Source of the DNA: Arthrobacter sp. OVS8
GTDB lineage: Bacteria; Actinomycetota; Actinomycetes; Actinomycetales; Micrococcaceae
NCBI GenBank assembly: GCA_028370155.1
Contig: CP116670.1
Coordinates: 806,001-870,000 of the forward strand
Length of the DNA stretch: 64,000 nt
Direction: 5' to 3'
In this document: positions 9,179 through 19,569 of the stretch, piece by piece
Numbering within the stretch: the stretch's first letter is position 1
Layout: every line of letters begins with the position of its first letter
Program-made: the position numbers and the translations under genes
The notes under the pieces: generated by a model
Database searches by the model: none
What the model was told of the DNA's origin: nothing
Seen by the model: only the letters and a program-made list of their open reading frames with translations

Positions 9179-9836
9179 GAGCCGGAAAGAATTATTTGAA
9201 TGACGTGCTGAGACTCACTTCCATCCGACTTTCTAAGGAAACCGTGACACGCGAAACAGGGCACAACAAGCAATGCAGCTACCCGTTCCTTTACCGTGCG
9301 GAAAGTCGAGTACACCCGGGGAACGCCACCAAGTAACCACGGAAATTAATGTGAGTACTCCCATCGATTGACAAGTATGACGACTGCCGGCCGACGGTAC
9401 GGTGTCGAGTAGGCAATCCCGCGACCTGGTCACCGTTGCCGCAGGCCAGACGCAGTCCGTGAACCATCGCCGGATTGGCCGTCTATATGGCTCCTAAGGT
9501 TGCCGGCGACCCGCAGCTGCCGGCGGAAAGAGATCGACCCGGAGCATCCGCGAATGCCGTCCCGCCCGGCAGGACCATTCCTGCCCCCTGTGCATTTCCC
9601 GGGAATATCTTGGGGAAGAATTCATTTTCCCAGCCGCAAAACACAATCCATAAAGGCATTTCCGCATCATTGCCCGTATTTCGGCGTGGGGTGCGGAACC
9701 GAATCTTCCGGGCCAAGCCTTGGGAACGGCGTGTTCGGAACCCCGCCATGCCACGCCGCCCGGACGCAGTTCATCCGGCAGGCCATCCGCCGCTAGGCTC
9801 AGAGGAGACCAGCCTTTGAGCCACAGGAGAACCAAC
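9156..9836. other. Gene-free stretch between the SARP gene and the HtaA gene
   Basis: About 680 bases with no convincing gene. The first 250 bases are poorer in GC than their surroundings, as expected of a promoter region. Open frames here (for example 9475-9819) lack codon bias, domains or ribosome sites. A TTGACA at 9368-9373 has no -10 partner at normal spacing. A ribosome site (AGGAGA) appears only at the end, for the HtaA gene. Confidence 0.5.
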
Positions 9837-10340
9837 GTGAACCCAGCGTCCGCTTCACCCGACCCGCTGCCTCCGTTGGGCCTGAGCTGGGGCATCAAGC
9901 GCAGCTTCGTCGACTACATCGCCAGCCTGCCGGACGGGTCCGTCTCAGCGACCGACGGGGCAACCGTATCCGGAACTTCGCTGTTCTGCTTCAGCCCCGA
10001 AATGTCCGATTACGACGTCGCGCGCGGCACCGGCGTGCTGCGCTTCCGCGGCGATGTCCGGCTCGCCGGGCACCACGGCATGCTTCTGGTCCGGCTGCTG
10101 GACCCCTGGGTCACCTTTTCCAGCGGCAGCGGCGTGCTGTCCATCAGCACCGGGGACGACGGCGGCCGGGACCGCACCGCCGTCGGCTTCCTCAGCCCCT
10201 CGCAACCCCGCGACGCCGGCGGGTTCCTGGTCTGGGACCACGTCGACGTCGTGGTTTCTCCGGACGGGTCCGAACTCTTCGACGGCCAGTACGCGGCCGG
10301 GCAGCCGATGGATCCGCTCGTCATCCGGATTCCGGGCTAA
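9837..10340 (+). CDS. HtaA-domain protein, not obviously secreted
   Basis: A 167-residue protein made almost entirely of one HtaA-like domain. It opens with [18 protein letters not shown] and continues with [14 protein letters not shown] and [14 protein letters not shown]. HtaA domains in Corynebacterium bind heme and are normally surface-anchored. Here I see no signal peptide, anchor or sorting signal. The GTG start at 9837 is preceded by AGGAGA at good spacing. The amylosucrase gene begins 20 bases after the stop, so the two are probably one transcript. A cytoplasmic role unrelated to heme import is possible. Confidence 0.75.
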   Translation: MNPASASPDPLPPLGLSWGIKRSFVDYIASLPDGSVSATDGATVSGTSLFCFSPEMSDYDVARGTGVLRFRGDVRLAGHHGMLLVRLLDPWVTFSSGSGVLSISTGDDGGRDRTAVGFLSPSQPRDAGGFLVWDHVDVVVSPDGSELFDGQYAAGQPMDPLVIRIPG

Positions 10341-10360
10341 ACCGAACAGGGAGAACACTC

Positions 10361-12268
10361 ATGGTGGAATTCGCCGACGATGTCGAAACAGCCCTGCAGC
10401 ACGTGCTCGCCGGGCTGGCCGCGGGAGCGGTGCCTGAGAACAAGGACGGGGCCGACTTCCGGCGCCGCGTGGACGCCCACCTCCCGGAGCTCGCCCTGCT
10501 GTTCCACAGTCTCTACGGGAGCCGCACGGACTGGCTGGACCAGCTGACGGCCCTGGTCCAGCAGGCCGCCCGTTCGTGGGAGGAGCGGCCAGCGGAGCTC
10601 AAGGCCCTCGACGCCGCCCGCGAGCAAAACAGCGGCTGGTTCCGGTCCAACGAGATGCTCGGCGGGGTCTGCTACGTGGACCGCTACGCCGGGAACCTGG
10701 ACGGCATCCGCGAGCGGATCCCGTACTTCAAGGAACTTGGCCTCACGTACTTGCACCTGATGCCCCTGTTCCTGGCGCCGGAGCCGCATTCCGATGGCGG
10801 CTATGCCGTCTCCAGCTACCGCGAAGTCAACCCCGCGCTCGGCACCATGGACGAGCTGCGCACTCTTGCCGCCGAGCTCCGGGCCAACGGCATCAGCCTC
10901 GTTGTGGACTTCATTTTCAATCACACCTCCGATGAGCACGTCTGGGCCCGGAAGGCGGCCGCCGGCGATCCCGGTTTCAGTGACTACTACTGGATCTATC
11001 CCGACCGGACCATGCCGGACGCCTTTGAGGAACAGGTCCGGGAGATTTTTCCGGACGATCATCCGGGCTCGTTTGTGCCGATGCCGGACGGGCGCTGGGT
11101 CTGGGCGACGTTCCACACCTTCCAGTGGGACCTGAACTACGCCAACCCTGCGGTGTTCCGGGCCATGGCGGGCGAGATGCTCTTTCTGGCCAACCAGGGC
11201 GTGGACATCCTCCGGATGGACGCTGTCGCCTTCATCTGGAAGCAGCTGGGAACGCCCTGCGAGAACCTTCCGGAAGCACACCTGCTGCTGCGCGCGTTCA
11301 ACGCCGTGTGCCGGTTGGCGGCACCGTCGCTCCTGTTCAAGTCCGAGGCGATTGTGCACCCCGACGAGGTGGCGCAGTACATCGATCCCGCGGAATGCCA
11401 GCTCTCCTATAACCCGCTGCAGATGGCGCTCATTTGGGAAGCCATGGCCACGCGGGACGTGTCCCTGCTGGCGCAGGCATTGGAACGGCGGCATAACATC
11501 CCTGCGGCAACGTCGTGGGTCAACTACGTCCGGAGCCACGACGACATCGGCTGGACGTTTGCCGACGAGGACGCCGCCGAGCTTGGCATCAACGGTTTCG
11601 ACCACCGCACGTTCCTGAACTCCTTCTACGTCAACCGCTTCCCGGGCAGCTTCGCCCGGGGCGTGCCGTTCCAGGACAACCCGCGGACGGGAGACTGCCG
11701 CATTTCCGGCACGACGGCGTCACTCTGCGGACTGGAGGACGGCACCGGCCAGGCCGTGGACCGCATCCTGCTGGCGCACTCGGTCGCGTTCAGCACCGGC
11801 GGCGTCCCGCTGCTTTACCTGGGCGACGAGGTGGGGCAGCTCAACGACTACGACTACGCCCTTGAGGACGGCCACGGCACCGACAGCCGCTGGGTCCACC
11901 GCCCGCACTATCCCGCCGCCCCGTACGCCCGGCGCCATGACCCCGCCACTCCGGAGGGCGCGGTGTTCGCCGGGCTCCGGAACATGATCGCCGTCCGGTC
12001 CCGCACGCCGGAGCTGGCCGGGACCAGGCTGCTGGATTTCGACACCCGGAACCCGGGTGTCCTCGGCTATCAGCGGCCCGGCGACGGGACCAGGATCCTG
12101 GCGCTGGCCAACTTCAGCGACCAGGCCCAGACGGTGGCCGCGGTGACGCTCTCCGGATTCGCCGCGGACGCCCTCGATCTCCTGACCGGGGCCCGCATGG
12201 GGCTTGGGCAGGGCATCGTGCTCAAACCGCAGCAGTTCGTCTGGCTGAGGGTTACGCCGCTGCCCTGA
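10361..12268 (+). CDS. Amylosucrase (GH13)
   Basis: This enzyme transfers glucose from sucrose onto an alpha-1,4-glucan and releases fructose. The GH13 signatures are all present in this intact 635-residue protein: [11 protein letters not shown] (residues about 183-193), the nucleophile Asp287 in [10 protein letters not shown], the acid/base Glu329 in [10 protein letters not shown], and His393-Asp394 in VRSHDDIGW. The helical N-terminal domain of about 90 residues and the [15 protein letters not shown] segment are typical of the amylosucrase subgroup rather than of trehalose synthase or sucrose phosphorylase. There is no signal peptide, so it acts in the cytoplasm. Sucrose hydrolase is the main alternative. 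Confidence 0.88.
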   Translation: MVEFADDVETALQHVLAGLAAGAVPENKDGADFRRRVDAHLPELALLFHSLYGSRTDWLDQLTALVQQAARSWEERPAELKALDAAREQNSGWFRSNEMLGGVCYVDRYAGNLDGIRERIPYFKELGLTYLHLMPLFLAPEPHSDGGYAVSSYREVNPALGTMDELRTLAAELRANGISLVVDFIFNHTSDEHVWARKAAAGDPGFSDYYWIYPDRTMPDAFEEQVREIFPDDHPGSFVPMPDGRWVWATFHTFQWDLNYANPAVFRAMAGEMLFLANQGVDILRMDAVAFIWKQLGTPCENLPEAHLLLRAFNAVCRLAAPSLLFKSEAIVHPDEVAQYIDPAECQLSYNPLQMALIWEAMATRDVSLLAQALERRHNIPAATSWVNYVRSHDDIGWTFADEDAAELGINGFDHRTFLNSFYVNRFPGSFARGVPFQDNPRTGDCRISGTTASLCGLEDGTGQAVDRILLAHSVAFSTGGVPLLYLGDEVGQLNDYDYALEDGHGTDSRWVHRPHYPAAPYARRHDPATPEGAVFAGLRNMIAVRSRTPELAGTRLLDFDTRNPGVLGYQRPGDGTRILALANFSDQAQTVAAVTLSGFAADALDLLTGARMGLGQGIVLKPQQFVWLRVTPLP

Positions 12269-12270
12269 TT

Positions 12271-12540
12271 CTAGGCGTCCCTCCGGGCCTGCGGGACCTG
12301 GGAAGACGACCCGAACAGCCAGCCCGAGACGTCGCTCCGCAGGACAAAGTGGGGCCCTCCGGTGGCACTCACGCTGCCGGTCGGAACATAGTACCCGCGT
12401 CCGGCACCCGGACCACCGGCTGCACGGTCCAGGGCATCGGTGAGGTCCCTGGGCAGGTGACCCGCGGGGCCGAGGGCCCGGAGGCCGTCGAATTCTTCCG
12501 GCGTGAGCCGTCCGAGCACTGCAGCGATATCGGCCATCAT
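12271..12540 (-). CDS. Hypothetical 89-residue protein
   Basis: Convergent with amylosucrase, with only 2 bases between the two stops. The start ATG-ATG is preceded by AAGGGA. The N-terminal half looks helical (VLGRLTPEEFDGLRALG), and the rest is rich in Gly, Ser and Pro. No family is recognised. A real small gene is likely from the ribosome site and the composition, but no function can be given. Confidence 0.5.
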   Translation of the reverse strand: MMADIAAVLGRLTPEEFDGLRALGPAGHLPRDLTDALDRAAGGPGAGRGYYVPTGSVSATGGPHFVLRSDVSGWLFGSSSQVPQARRDA

Positions 12541-12788
12541 GATTCCCTTCTGGCGGACGGTGCCTAAGGAACCAGCCTAGGTTCGCGCCATGAACGGCAC
12601 ATTAACTCCGGACGACGATCATCGAACACCGCCGGGCCGGGACGCGGCTCCAGGCCCCTCGCCCCGACCACACGCACGTGTCATGAGCGTCACTACACGC
12701 AGTCCCCCTACACCCAGCAAATTAACGGGTGGATGCTGTACCGTTCAATCCCGGGAAACCCAGAACAACGGAATCGAGAATCAACCAG

Positions 12789-13091
12789 GTGGCAACCGAT
12801 TATGACGAAGTCCGATCAGACGTTGCGGAATCACGCAACGCCTCACTAGAGGCCCTTCGCTCTGCGAACGCGCCGGACGCCCGCAGCGTCACCCGTGAGC
12901 TTGACGAGGCTGACACCTCCGAGGGCGTTGAACTGCCGGGCGCCGACCTGTCCGGCGAGGAACTGACGGTTACCGTCATTCCGCAGAAGGAAGACGAATT
13001 TACGTGCTACTCCTGCTTCCTGGTCCGGCACCGCTCACAGCTCGCACGCGAAAAGGCGGGCCATTCGTACTGCGCTGACTGCATGAGCTAG
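12789..13091 (+). CDS. DUF4193 zinc-ribbon-like protein
   Basis: A 100-residue actinobacterial DUF4193 protein of unknown role. The GTG start at 12789 gives VATDYDEVRSD, the usual family start. The middle is acidic (LDEADTSEGVELPGADLSGEEL). The end holds two CxxC pairs (CYSCFLVRHRSQ and CADC) that very probably bind zinc. A clear paralogue lies on the other strand at 38268-38570. Upstream open frame to 12729 is a non-conserved extension. Confidence 0.85.
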   Translation: MATDYDEVRSDVAESRNASLEALRSANAPDARSVTRELDEADTSEGVELPGADLSGEELTVTVIPQKEDEFTCYSCFLVRHRSQLAREKAGHSYCADCMS

Positions 13092-13210
13092 CAGGCGCTC
13101 CGCTTCACATTTCCGCAACAACGCCGCCGGGCATGCCCTGCTCGACATGTTGCTATACGCTCCTCAATGACGATGCGGGGCGTGCCGGCACGTAGCCGGA
13201 GGCGGAACTC

Positions 13211-15484
13211 ATGCGGGACTGGATCACTATGCCGGAGGGACCTCCTCCGACAGCGGCTGACGCCGCTGCTGATGGCCAGCTCCTCATCGACAGCTCCGGC
13301 GTCGGCAGGCCCGGTCCCGGGCCTGCCGGTACCGGGGCTGTCTCCGTTGGCAGCCAAGGCCGGCGCCCCGGGCGGACCTGGAGCCTGAAGGCCGAATGGT
13401 CCCGGGCCTTCGCCCTCATGCTGGTGGCGCTTCTCCTTGGGGCCCTGGCCACGGTTGTCGGCGTCCGGGCCGTAGCGGACCAGATTGAGGCAACGGCCGC
13501 CCGCCTCCATCATGAATCGGAGACCGTCGCGGACCTGCGCTCCGCCCTTGATGCCCATGAACTAGCCGGCCATCACCTTTTGTCCAGTGCGCAGGCCGAC
13601 CGCTCGGCGTACCTCCAACAGCAGCAGGACGTCGCCCACCGCTTCGAGGACGCCATCCTCCTGCTGCCGGCCGAACGCGACATGCGCGCCTCCGCGAGCC
13701 AGGCCCGCGACGAGTGGCAGGACGGCCTTGCGGAGCACGGGCTGTGGGGCAGCCAGGTCGAATCCCTCACCGGAGACCGCGTGGCCGATTCACCCGGCCT
13801 CGCCGCGTCCGGTGCGGGCGTCCGCGCACTCCTGGACCGGATCCAATTCGCGGCCCTTGAATCGATGGACTCCGGTCTGGCCTACGGTGCCGAACTCCAG
13901 CAGATCGTGATCGCAGCCCGCAGCACACTGTTCGGGCTGGCGGCGGCAGGCGTCGTCTACTTCCGCGCGAGGATCGTCAAATTCCTGATCCGGCCCGTGG
14001 AGGCGCTCCGCCGTGGTGTTCTCAAGCTGCAGTCGGGTGACTACAGCCACCGCATCGACGTCGTCCGTCGGGACGAGCTGGGCGAGCTGGCCGACGCCTT
14101 CAACTCCATGGCCGCCGCCGTCCACGACAGCCACCTGGCCCTGACCCACCGCGCCACCCATGATCCGTTGACCGGGCTCGCAAACCGTGCGGCCTTGACA
14201 GAGCGTCTCACCGCGACCTTCAAACCCGGGACGGACCGCCGCTCCCGGCACGAGGGACTGTTGATCATTGATGTCGACGACTTCAAGGACGTCAACGATT
14301 CACTCGGGCACGAGGGCGGCGACGCCCTGCTGGTCCAACTGGCCGGCCGGCTGCAGGGCTGCGTGCGGTCCCACGATCTCGCCGCCCGCCTCGGCGGCGA
14401 CGAGTTTGCGATTGTGGTCAGCGACGACGCCGACGGTTCCGTCACCTCCGGGATCGCGGAGCGGATCCATGACACACTCCGTGCCCCGTTCTCTGTCGGT
14501 GAAGTCCGGTTGAATGTTTCGGTGAGCATGGGAGCTGCACAGCGCCGTCCGGAAACCGGCGATCCCGCCGAGCTGCTGCGGCAGGCCGACTTCGCGATGT
14601 ATTCGGCCAAACAAAACGGCAAGGGGCGCTACCAGCGCTTCGATGCCGAGGGCTATGACAGGATGACGCACCGCGCCGCCCTTCGGGCCGACCTGGCTGC
14701 GGCAGTGACCCAGCGGCAGCTTCGGCTCGAATACCAGCCCGTGGCCGACCTGCGCAGCGGGGAAATTCTGGGCGTGGAGGCGCTGGTGCGGTGGGATCAT
14801 CCAACGCTGGGGCTTCTGGAGCCCGGCGAATTCATCCCGCTCGCCGAAGAAACCGGCGACATCGAAGCTATCGGCTGCTGGGTGCTGAGCACTGCCAGCC
14901 GGCAGGCCGCCCGGTGGCGTGACTCGATGGCCCACTGCCACGACCTCTGGGTCTCCATCAATCTCTCCACCCTGCAGCTGCCGAGCCCCAGGAACCTCGC
15001 CGCGATCGAGAACATCCTGCGGGATCCCGGCGCGCAGGCGGACAAAGTGGTGCTGGAGGTCACCGAGACGGCCCTGGCGAGCAGCGTCGACGGGGGCATT
15101 ACCGCCCTCAACCGGCTGAAGGGCTTCGGCGTCCGCATCGCCATCGACGACTTCGGGACCGGCTACTCCTCGCTGAGCGCCCTGGCAGAGCTGCCCGCGG
15201 ACATCCTCAAGATCGACCGGTCATTCCTCTCCGGCAGTTCCTCCGACGCACCGTCCGCTGCCATGCTGGAAGGCATTCTCGGCCTGGCGCGCAGGCTCAA
15301 CCTCGACGCGATTGCCGAAGGCATCGAGGACCCGGCGCAGCTGGCCCTGGTCCGCGGCCTGGGCTGCCGCCTGGGGCAGGGATACCTGCTGTCCCGTCCT
15401 GTGCCGGCACCGCTTATCGAGGCCCTCCTTGCCGCAGGCGCCCGCCTGCAGCCCCCGGCCGGAGCGGACGCCCCGGACTCCTGA
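13211..15484 (+). CDS. Membrane-bound GGDEF-EAL cyclic-di-GMP enzyme
   Basis: An intact 757-residue signalling protein. It has a first transmembrane helix near residues 75-97 (ALMLVALLLGALATVVGV), a helical extracytoplasmic sensor of about 140 residues, a second helix, and a HAMP linker (PVEALRRGVLKLQSGDYSHRI). The diguanylate cyclase domain follows with an intact GGDEF at about residues 396-400. The phosphodiesterase domain has intact EAL (EALVRW near 523), DDFGTGYSSL and IAEGIED. Both activities could be functional, and which one dominates cannot be told. GGAGG stands 8 bases before the ATG. It appears to be a single-gene unit. Confidence 0.92.
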   Translation: MRDWITMPEGPPPTAADAAADGQLLIDSSGVGRPGPGPAGTGAVSVGSQGRRPGRTWSLKAEWSRAFALMLVALLLGALATVVGVRAVADQIEATAARLHHESETVADLRSALDAHELAGHHLLSSAQADRSAYLQQQQDVAHRFEDAILLLPAERDMRASASQARDEWQDGLAEHGLWGSQVESLTGDRVADSPGLAASGAGVRALLDRIQFAALESMDSGLAYGAELQQIVIAARSTLFGLAAAGVVYFRARIVKFLIRPVEALRRGVLKLQSGDYSHRIDVVRRDELGELADAFNSMAAAVHDSHLALTHRATHDPLTGLANRAALTERLTATFKPGTDRRSRHEGLLIIDVDDFKDVNDSLGHEGGDALLVQLAGRLQGCVRSHDLAARLGGDEFAIVVSDDADGSVTSGIAERIHDTLRAPFSVGEVRLNVSVSMGAAQRRPETGDPAELLRQADFAMYSAKQNGKGRYQRFDAEGYDRMTHRAALRADLAAAVTQRQLRLEYQPVADLRSGEILGVEALVRWDHPTLGLLEPGEFIPLAEETGDIEAIGCWVLSTASRQAARWRDSMAHCHDLWVSINLSTLQLPSPRNLAAIENILRDPGAQADKVVLEVTETALASSVDGGITALNRLKGFGVRIAIDDFGTGYSSLSALAELPADILKIDRSFLSGSSSDAPSAAMLEGILGLARRLNLDAIAEGIEDPAQLALVRGLGCRLGQGYLLSRPVPAPLIEALLAAGARLQPPAGADAPDS

Positions 15485-15521
15485 GCCGGCCCGCGGACCC
15501 GGATTCCTCCTGCGCCCCGGG

Positions 15522-15866
15522 TCAGCCGCGGGCGTGCTGCCCCAAGGCGTTCTTGAGCACCGCCAGCAGCGCGGGCGTGGGCTTCTGAATCATGGCCTCG
15601 TACTGGGCGTGCTTTCCCAGGTACTTCTTGATGTAAGGGCACACCGGAACGATCTTCAGGCCGGCGGAAACCGTCTCGTCGAGCGCGTGCGCCGCGAGCC
15701 GCCCGGCCAGCCCCTGGCCGCCATATCCGTCGTCGATGACCGTGTGGTAGAAAATCCGGTGGGTTGCGCCGTCGTCGACGTAGGCAGCCTGGCCGACTGC
15801 GGCGTCGCCGTCGAGCACTTCAAAGCGCAGGCGTGCAGGGTTATTGCGGATGGTGATGTCGCTCAA
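15522..15866 (-). CDS. Small GNAT-type acetyltransferase (NATD1/YjdJ-like)
   Basis: A compact acetyltransferase-fold protein of about 114 residues. It contains the acetyl-CoA loop region DDGYGGQGLAGRLAAHALD and the end VCPYIKKYLGKHAQYEAM, which is typical of the YjdJ/NATD1 subgroup. I place the start at TTG 15866 (LSDITIRNNPARLRFEV). The literal reading continues upstream into the pirin gene only because of frame breaks there, so the apparent pirin-acetyltransferase fusion is not real. Substrates of this subgroup are unknown. Confidence 0.8.
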   Translation of the reverse strand: MSDITIRNNPARLRFEVLDGDAAVGQAAYVDDGATHRIFYHTVIDDGYGGQGLAGRLAAHALDETVSAGLKIVPVCPYIKKYLGKHAQYEAMIQKPTPALLAVLKNALGQHARG

Positions 15867-15921
15867 CGACTTCTCGTTTCTGGCGTGCGGAGTGCGCAGC
15901 GCACGGTGTCCTTGCCAGGCA

Positions 15922-16926
15922 TCAGTCGCGGGGGCGGAGCCGGGCGTTGGGGAGGGCGGGGGCCGGCAGCGGCGCCGGTTCTCCCGGAGGGAACGTGCCG
16001 AAGCGCGGGCCGCCGTTTTCGCCACCGGATTCCGGATGGACTGACGGAGGGCCTCGACGCCGATTTCCGCTTGCCATTGAGCCCGGAACCCGACGATTTC
16101 TTCATGGGTCCGTCCCACGAAGTTCCACCACATCACGATTTTCTCGCCCAGGGGCTCGCCTCCGATCAGCAGCACGCGCAGGGCTCGTCGCCGGCCTCCA
16201 GGGTGAGGGCCGTGCGCCCGACGGGCAGGTAAGCGAGGTGGTCCTTGGCAACCGGACGGCCATCCACCAGGGAGCTCCGGCGTCAACCAGCAGACCATGC
16301 TCAAAGGACGGATCCGTATCCAGGGTCAGCGTCGCTCCCGGTTCCAGGCGGATCTCGGCGCCGAGCAGCGGCGTGTGGGTGGTGACCGGCGAGCTGGCGC
16401 CGGCGATCGATCCCAGAAAGACCCGGATGGTCCAGCCGGGGCCGGAGAGCGGCTCGGGGCGGAAATGCTCGAACGTGGGCTCCATCCCGCGCGCCCGGTC
16501 CGGCAGCGCCACCCACAGCTGCGCACCATGCAGCACCTCGGTGGCCGGCGTGGAAAACTCCGAGTGGCTGATGCCGCGTCCGGCGGTCATCAGGTTGACC
16601 TCGCCGGGCCGCACCGCGGCGTGAAAACCGGCCGAGTCGCGGTGCTCGATTTCTCCGGTAAACAGCCAACTGACCGTTTGCAGTCCGGTGTGCGGGTGGC
16701 GCGGCACGTGCATGCCCCCGGAATCGCCCACCCGGTCCGGGCCGTAGTGGTCCAGGAAGCACCAGGCGCCGATGAGGCTACGCCGGCGTTGCGGCAGGGT
16801 CCGTCGTACGTCCATGGCCCGCGGCCCGCCCAGGGGGACCTGGCGGGGAACCAGGACTTCCACGCCGACGCCGTCGTCATCCGTCCCGCAAAGTATCTCC
16901 TGAGGGGCCACCTCGGTATTGCTCAT
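15922..16926 (-). CDS. Pirin family protein (three frameshifts)
   Basis: A bicupin pirin, a family with iron-binding and sometimes quercetinase activity. The N-terminal cupin has the metal-ligand block MHVPRHPHTGLQTVSWLFTG and, further on, GRGISHSEFS. The C-terminal cupin ends with LIGGEPLGEKIVMWWNFVGR. Breaks near 16270, 16181 and 16030 split the reading. Restored, the protein ends in PNARLRPRD with TGA at 15922-15924, about 335 residues. It lies upstream of the small acetyltransferase on the same strand with about 55 bases between, so they may be one transcript. Confidence 0.85.
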
Positions 16927-16966
16927 GCCACCAGCCTAGCCGTCTTGCAGGCGTCATGATGGAGTC

Positions 16967-17635
16967 ATGACCATCCCCGAGTCCCCGTCACGATCGCCGT
17001 TGGCGAGTCCACCGTATCGGGCGTCTATGCCCGCCCTGAGCAGCCATCCGCCACGCTGGTGGTCGCGCACGGCGCCGGCGCCGGCATGGAACACCCGTTC
17101 CTGGCCGGTTTCACCCGCGCCGTCAATCAACTGGGCATCGCCACGCTCCGGTTCAACTTCCCCTACCGGGAAGCCGGCCGGAAGTTCCCTGACCGGCCTC
17201 CCGCCGCCATCGCCGCCTGGCGGGCGGCCATGGCCGAGGCTGCTGGCCGGTCAGCGGGCGAGCCGCTCTGGGCCGCGGGCAAGTCCTTCGGCGGGCGGAT
17301 GGCCTCCATGGCGGTTGCCGAGGGGATGCCGGCGGCCGGGCTGGTCTATCTGGGCTACCCGCTCCATCCGCCGGGCAAGCCGGAGAAGCTCCGGGACGAA
17401 CACCTCTACGGGCTGACGCTTCCCATGCTCTTCCTGCAGGGCACCCGCGACCCGTTCGCCACCCCGAACTGCTGGAGGCGGTGGTGGCCCGGATCGGACC
17501 CTCGGCAACGCTGGAGTGGCGCGACGGCGGCGGCCATACCTTCGAGGTCGCCGGAACGAAACGCAGCGCGGGGAAGTCGGAGTGTCGCTGGCGGCGTCCG
17601 CCGCGGCCTTCATCACCGGGCACGGCCAGGGCTGA
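16967..17635 (+). CDS. Alpha/beta hydrolase, KANL3/Tex30-like (three frameshifts)
   Basis: Restored reading gives a protein of about 223 residues with the oxyanion region VVAHGAGAGMEHPFL, the nucleophile elbow GKSFGGRMASM (Ser), the strand LPMLFLQGTRDPFA with the acid, and a late GGGHTFEV supplying the histidine. This is the small alpha/beta hydrolase family with a dienelactone-hydrolase-like core. Breaks lie near 16985, 17465 and 17570. The start ATG at 16967 is divergent from pirin with a 40-base gap. The substrate is unknown. Confidence 0.75.
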
Positions 17636-17648
17636 GGCGTCCGCGGCC

Positions 17649-18937
17649 TCACAGCCAGGCGGTCCGGCGCAGCGGTGGCTCGGCACCCCCGGGCCGCTGG
17701 ACGAGGATCTGGTTGACGCCGGTGGTGCCCGACTCAAAGCCCAGCGCGCTGGCAGCCATGTAGAGCCGCCAGACCCTGGCCCGCCCTTCTCCTACCGCCT
17801 GCACGGCGTCACCCCAGTGATCCTCCAGGTTCTGCACCCAGGCCCGGAGGGTGAGCGCATAGTGCCGGCGCAGGGCTTCGACGTCGAGCACTTCCAGTCC
17901 GCCGGCCTCCAGCGCCCCGACCATTTCCGCGAGGCCCAGCATCTCGCCGTCCGGGAACACGTAGCGCGGGATGAACGAGTCCGGATCCGGGGCCGTGGGG
18001 CCCGCGTTCCAGGAAATGGCGTGGTTGAGCAGCCGGCCGCCCGGCCGGAGCAGCCCGTGCAGCCTGGCGACGTAAGCGGGCATCTGCTCGCGGCCCACGT
18101 GCTCGGACATGCCGATGGAACTGATCGCGTCGAACGGCCCGTCGTCGACGTCGCGGTAGTCCTGGACGCGGATGGCCACCCGGTCCGTCAGACCGGCCTC
18201 TGCCACCCGCTTGCCGGCCATGGTCGCCTGTTCGCCGGAAAGCGTCACGCCCACGACGTCGACTCCGTAGTTCCGGGCGGCATGCAGGGCAAAACTCCCC
18301 ACCCGCATCCGACATCGAGCACCCGCATGCCCGGTTGCAGTCCGAGCTTCCGGCAGACCAGGTCGATTTTGGCGGCCTGCGCCGCTTCGAGCCCGGTGCG
18401 TTCGTCCTCCCACACCGCGCAGGAATAGACCATGGACGGGCCAAGGACAAGGGCGTAAAAATCGTTGCCGACGTCGTAGTGGTGGGAGATGGCCGCCGCA
18501 TCACGCTTCCGCGTGTGCCGCCGGCCGGCGCGGACCGGCTTTGCTTCCTCCGGCGGGGGTGCCGGGTTGGGTCCAAGGGCGCCGAGCAGGGCGGCGTTCT
18601 TCAGGATTGTCGCGAGTTCGCGGACGGTGGGACGACGGAACGGTCCCGGCTCGGCGAACTTGCCGTTGGAGCTGAGGGCGGCGAAACTGGCGAAGACGTC
18701 GCCCGGGGCGTCGACGTCCCCCGCAACGTAGGCGCGGCTGAGGCCCAGTTGACCGGGAGACCACAGCATCCGGCGCAAAGCCCGCCGGGACCGGAACTCG
18801 AGCACCGGCGCGCCGTCCGGTCCGGCCTCCGAGCCGTCCCAGGCTTTCAGCCGCAGCGGGATTTCCTCGGCGCCCAGGACGATGGCGAGCACTTCCGCCA
18901 GCCGCGGCGCCACCCCAGTCTGTTTCGTCATGATCAT
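17649..18937 (-). CDS. Cyclopropane-fatty-acyl-phospholipid synthase-like methyltransferase (one frameshift)
   Basis: An S-adenosylmethionine-dependent enzyme that would add a methylene or methyl group to unsaturated acyl chains of phospholipids. The N-terminal domain includes LGLSRAYVAGDVDAPGD. Then come SHHYDVGNDFYALVLGPSMVYSCA, the SAM motif VLDVGCGWG, and GVTLSGEQ, all hallmarks of the Cfa family. The C-terminal part includes the RHYALTLRAW block. A break near 18300 falls just after the SAM motif, and the restored length is about 430 residues. Two ATG codons (18937, 18931) are possible starts behind GAGAGG. It is convergent with the hydrolase. Confidence 0.88.
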
Positions 18938-19050
18938 GGCCTCTCTTACGGTGCGATAGTCCGGTCCCAATCTATTTCCACGCCGGGCGGGAAAATAGGG
19001 GTCGGAAGGCCCTGCCGGGCCAGCCGCTCCAAGTCGTAAGCGTTGCAGGA

Positions 19051-19082
19051 CATTTGCGTTCCAGGGCATTTGCGTTCCAGGG
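19051..19082. repeat. Exact 16-bp tandem duplication
   Basis: CATTTGCGTTCCAGGG occurs twice without gap at 19051-19066 and 19067-19082, in the divergent promoter region between the cyclopropane synthase and the GerW gene. It could be a recent slippage duplication or a double binding site. Confidence 0.8.
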
Positions 19083-19128
19083 CAAACGGCTCTGGCGCTC
19101 CCCGGGTTGCACGCCTATCGTCGGTGCC

Positions 19129-19485
19129 ATGACTGAAGCACTTTCCTCCCTTGCGGAGACGTTCAAAAATGTGGGTGTATCCCGGGCCTACGGCCCGGCC
19201 GTCAAGGTGGACGGGGAGGAACTGGTCCCCGTCGCCCTGGTGTCCTTTGGATTTGGCGGTGGCGGCGCCTCCGAAGCCGGAAGCAACACCATCGACGGCG
19301 GCCAGGAAAATGCCGCCGGAGGAGGAGGCGGCGGCTTTGTGCTCCCGCTCGGCGTCTACAGCCGCAACGCGAGCGGGCACGTGGCGTTCCGGCCCAACAC
19401 CATCGCCCTGCTGGCCGGACTGGCACCACTTGTCTGTGCCGTCGGATACACCGTACGGGGGATCCTCCGGGCGCAGCGGCGGTAG
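19129..19485 (+). CDS. GerW/YtfJ-family protein
   Basis: A 118-residue protein of the GerW (YtfJ) family, first named in sporulating Bacillus but common in non-sporulating actinobacteria. It starts MTEALSSLAETFKNVGVSRAYG, has the central VPVALVSFGFGGGG with a Gly-rich loop of ten residues, and ends in a hydrophobic helix (TIALLAGLAPLVCAVGY) before a basic tail. The role outside sporulation is unknown. It is complete and in one frame, and lies upstream of the amidohydrolase on the same strand. Confidence 0.8.
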   Translation: MTEALSSLAETFKNVGVSRAYGPAVKVDGEELVPVALVSFGFGGGGASEAGSNTIDGGQENAAGGGGGGFVLPLGVYSRNASGHVAFRPNTIALLAGLAPLVCAVGYTVRGILRAQRR

Positions 19486-19569
19486 TTTCCCGCTGCCAGT
19501 CTCTAATGGCAGACTAGTCTGGGCCGCGCGGCCGGGTTTGGCGGACGACGACGTCGATGAGGAGACCAG

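Noticed and set aside
9475..9819. A 114-codon frame in the gene-free region before HtaA
   Set aside because: There is no ribosome site, domain or clear codon bias, and frames of similar length exist on both strands there.
15522..16304. Apparent fusion of a pirin C terminus with an acetyltransferase
   Set aside because: The join arises because frame breaks in pirin remove its stop at 15922. The acetyltransferase has its own start at 15866.
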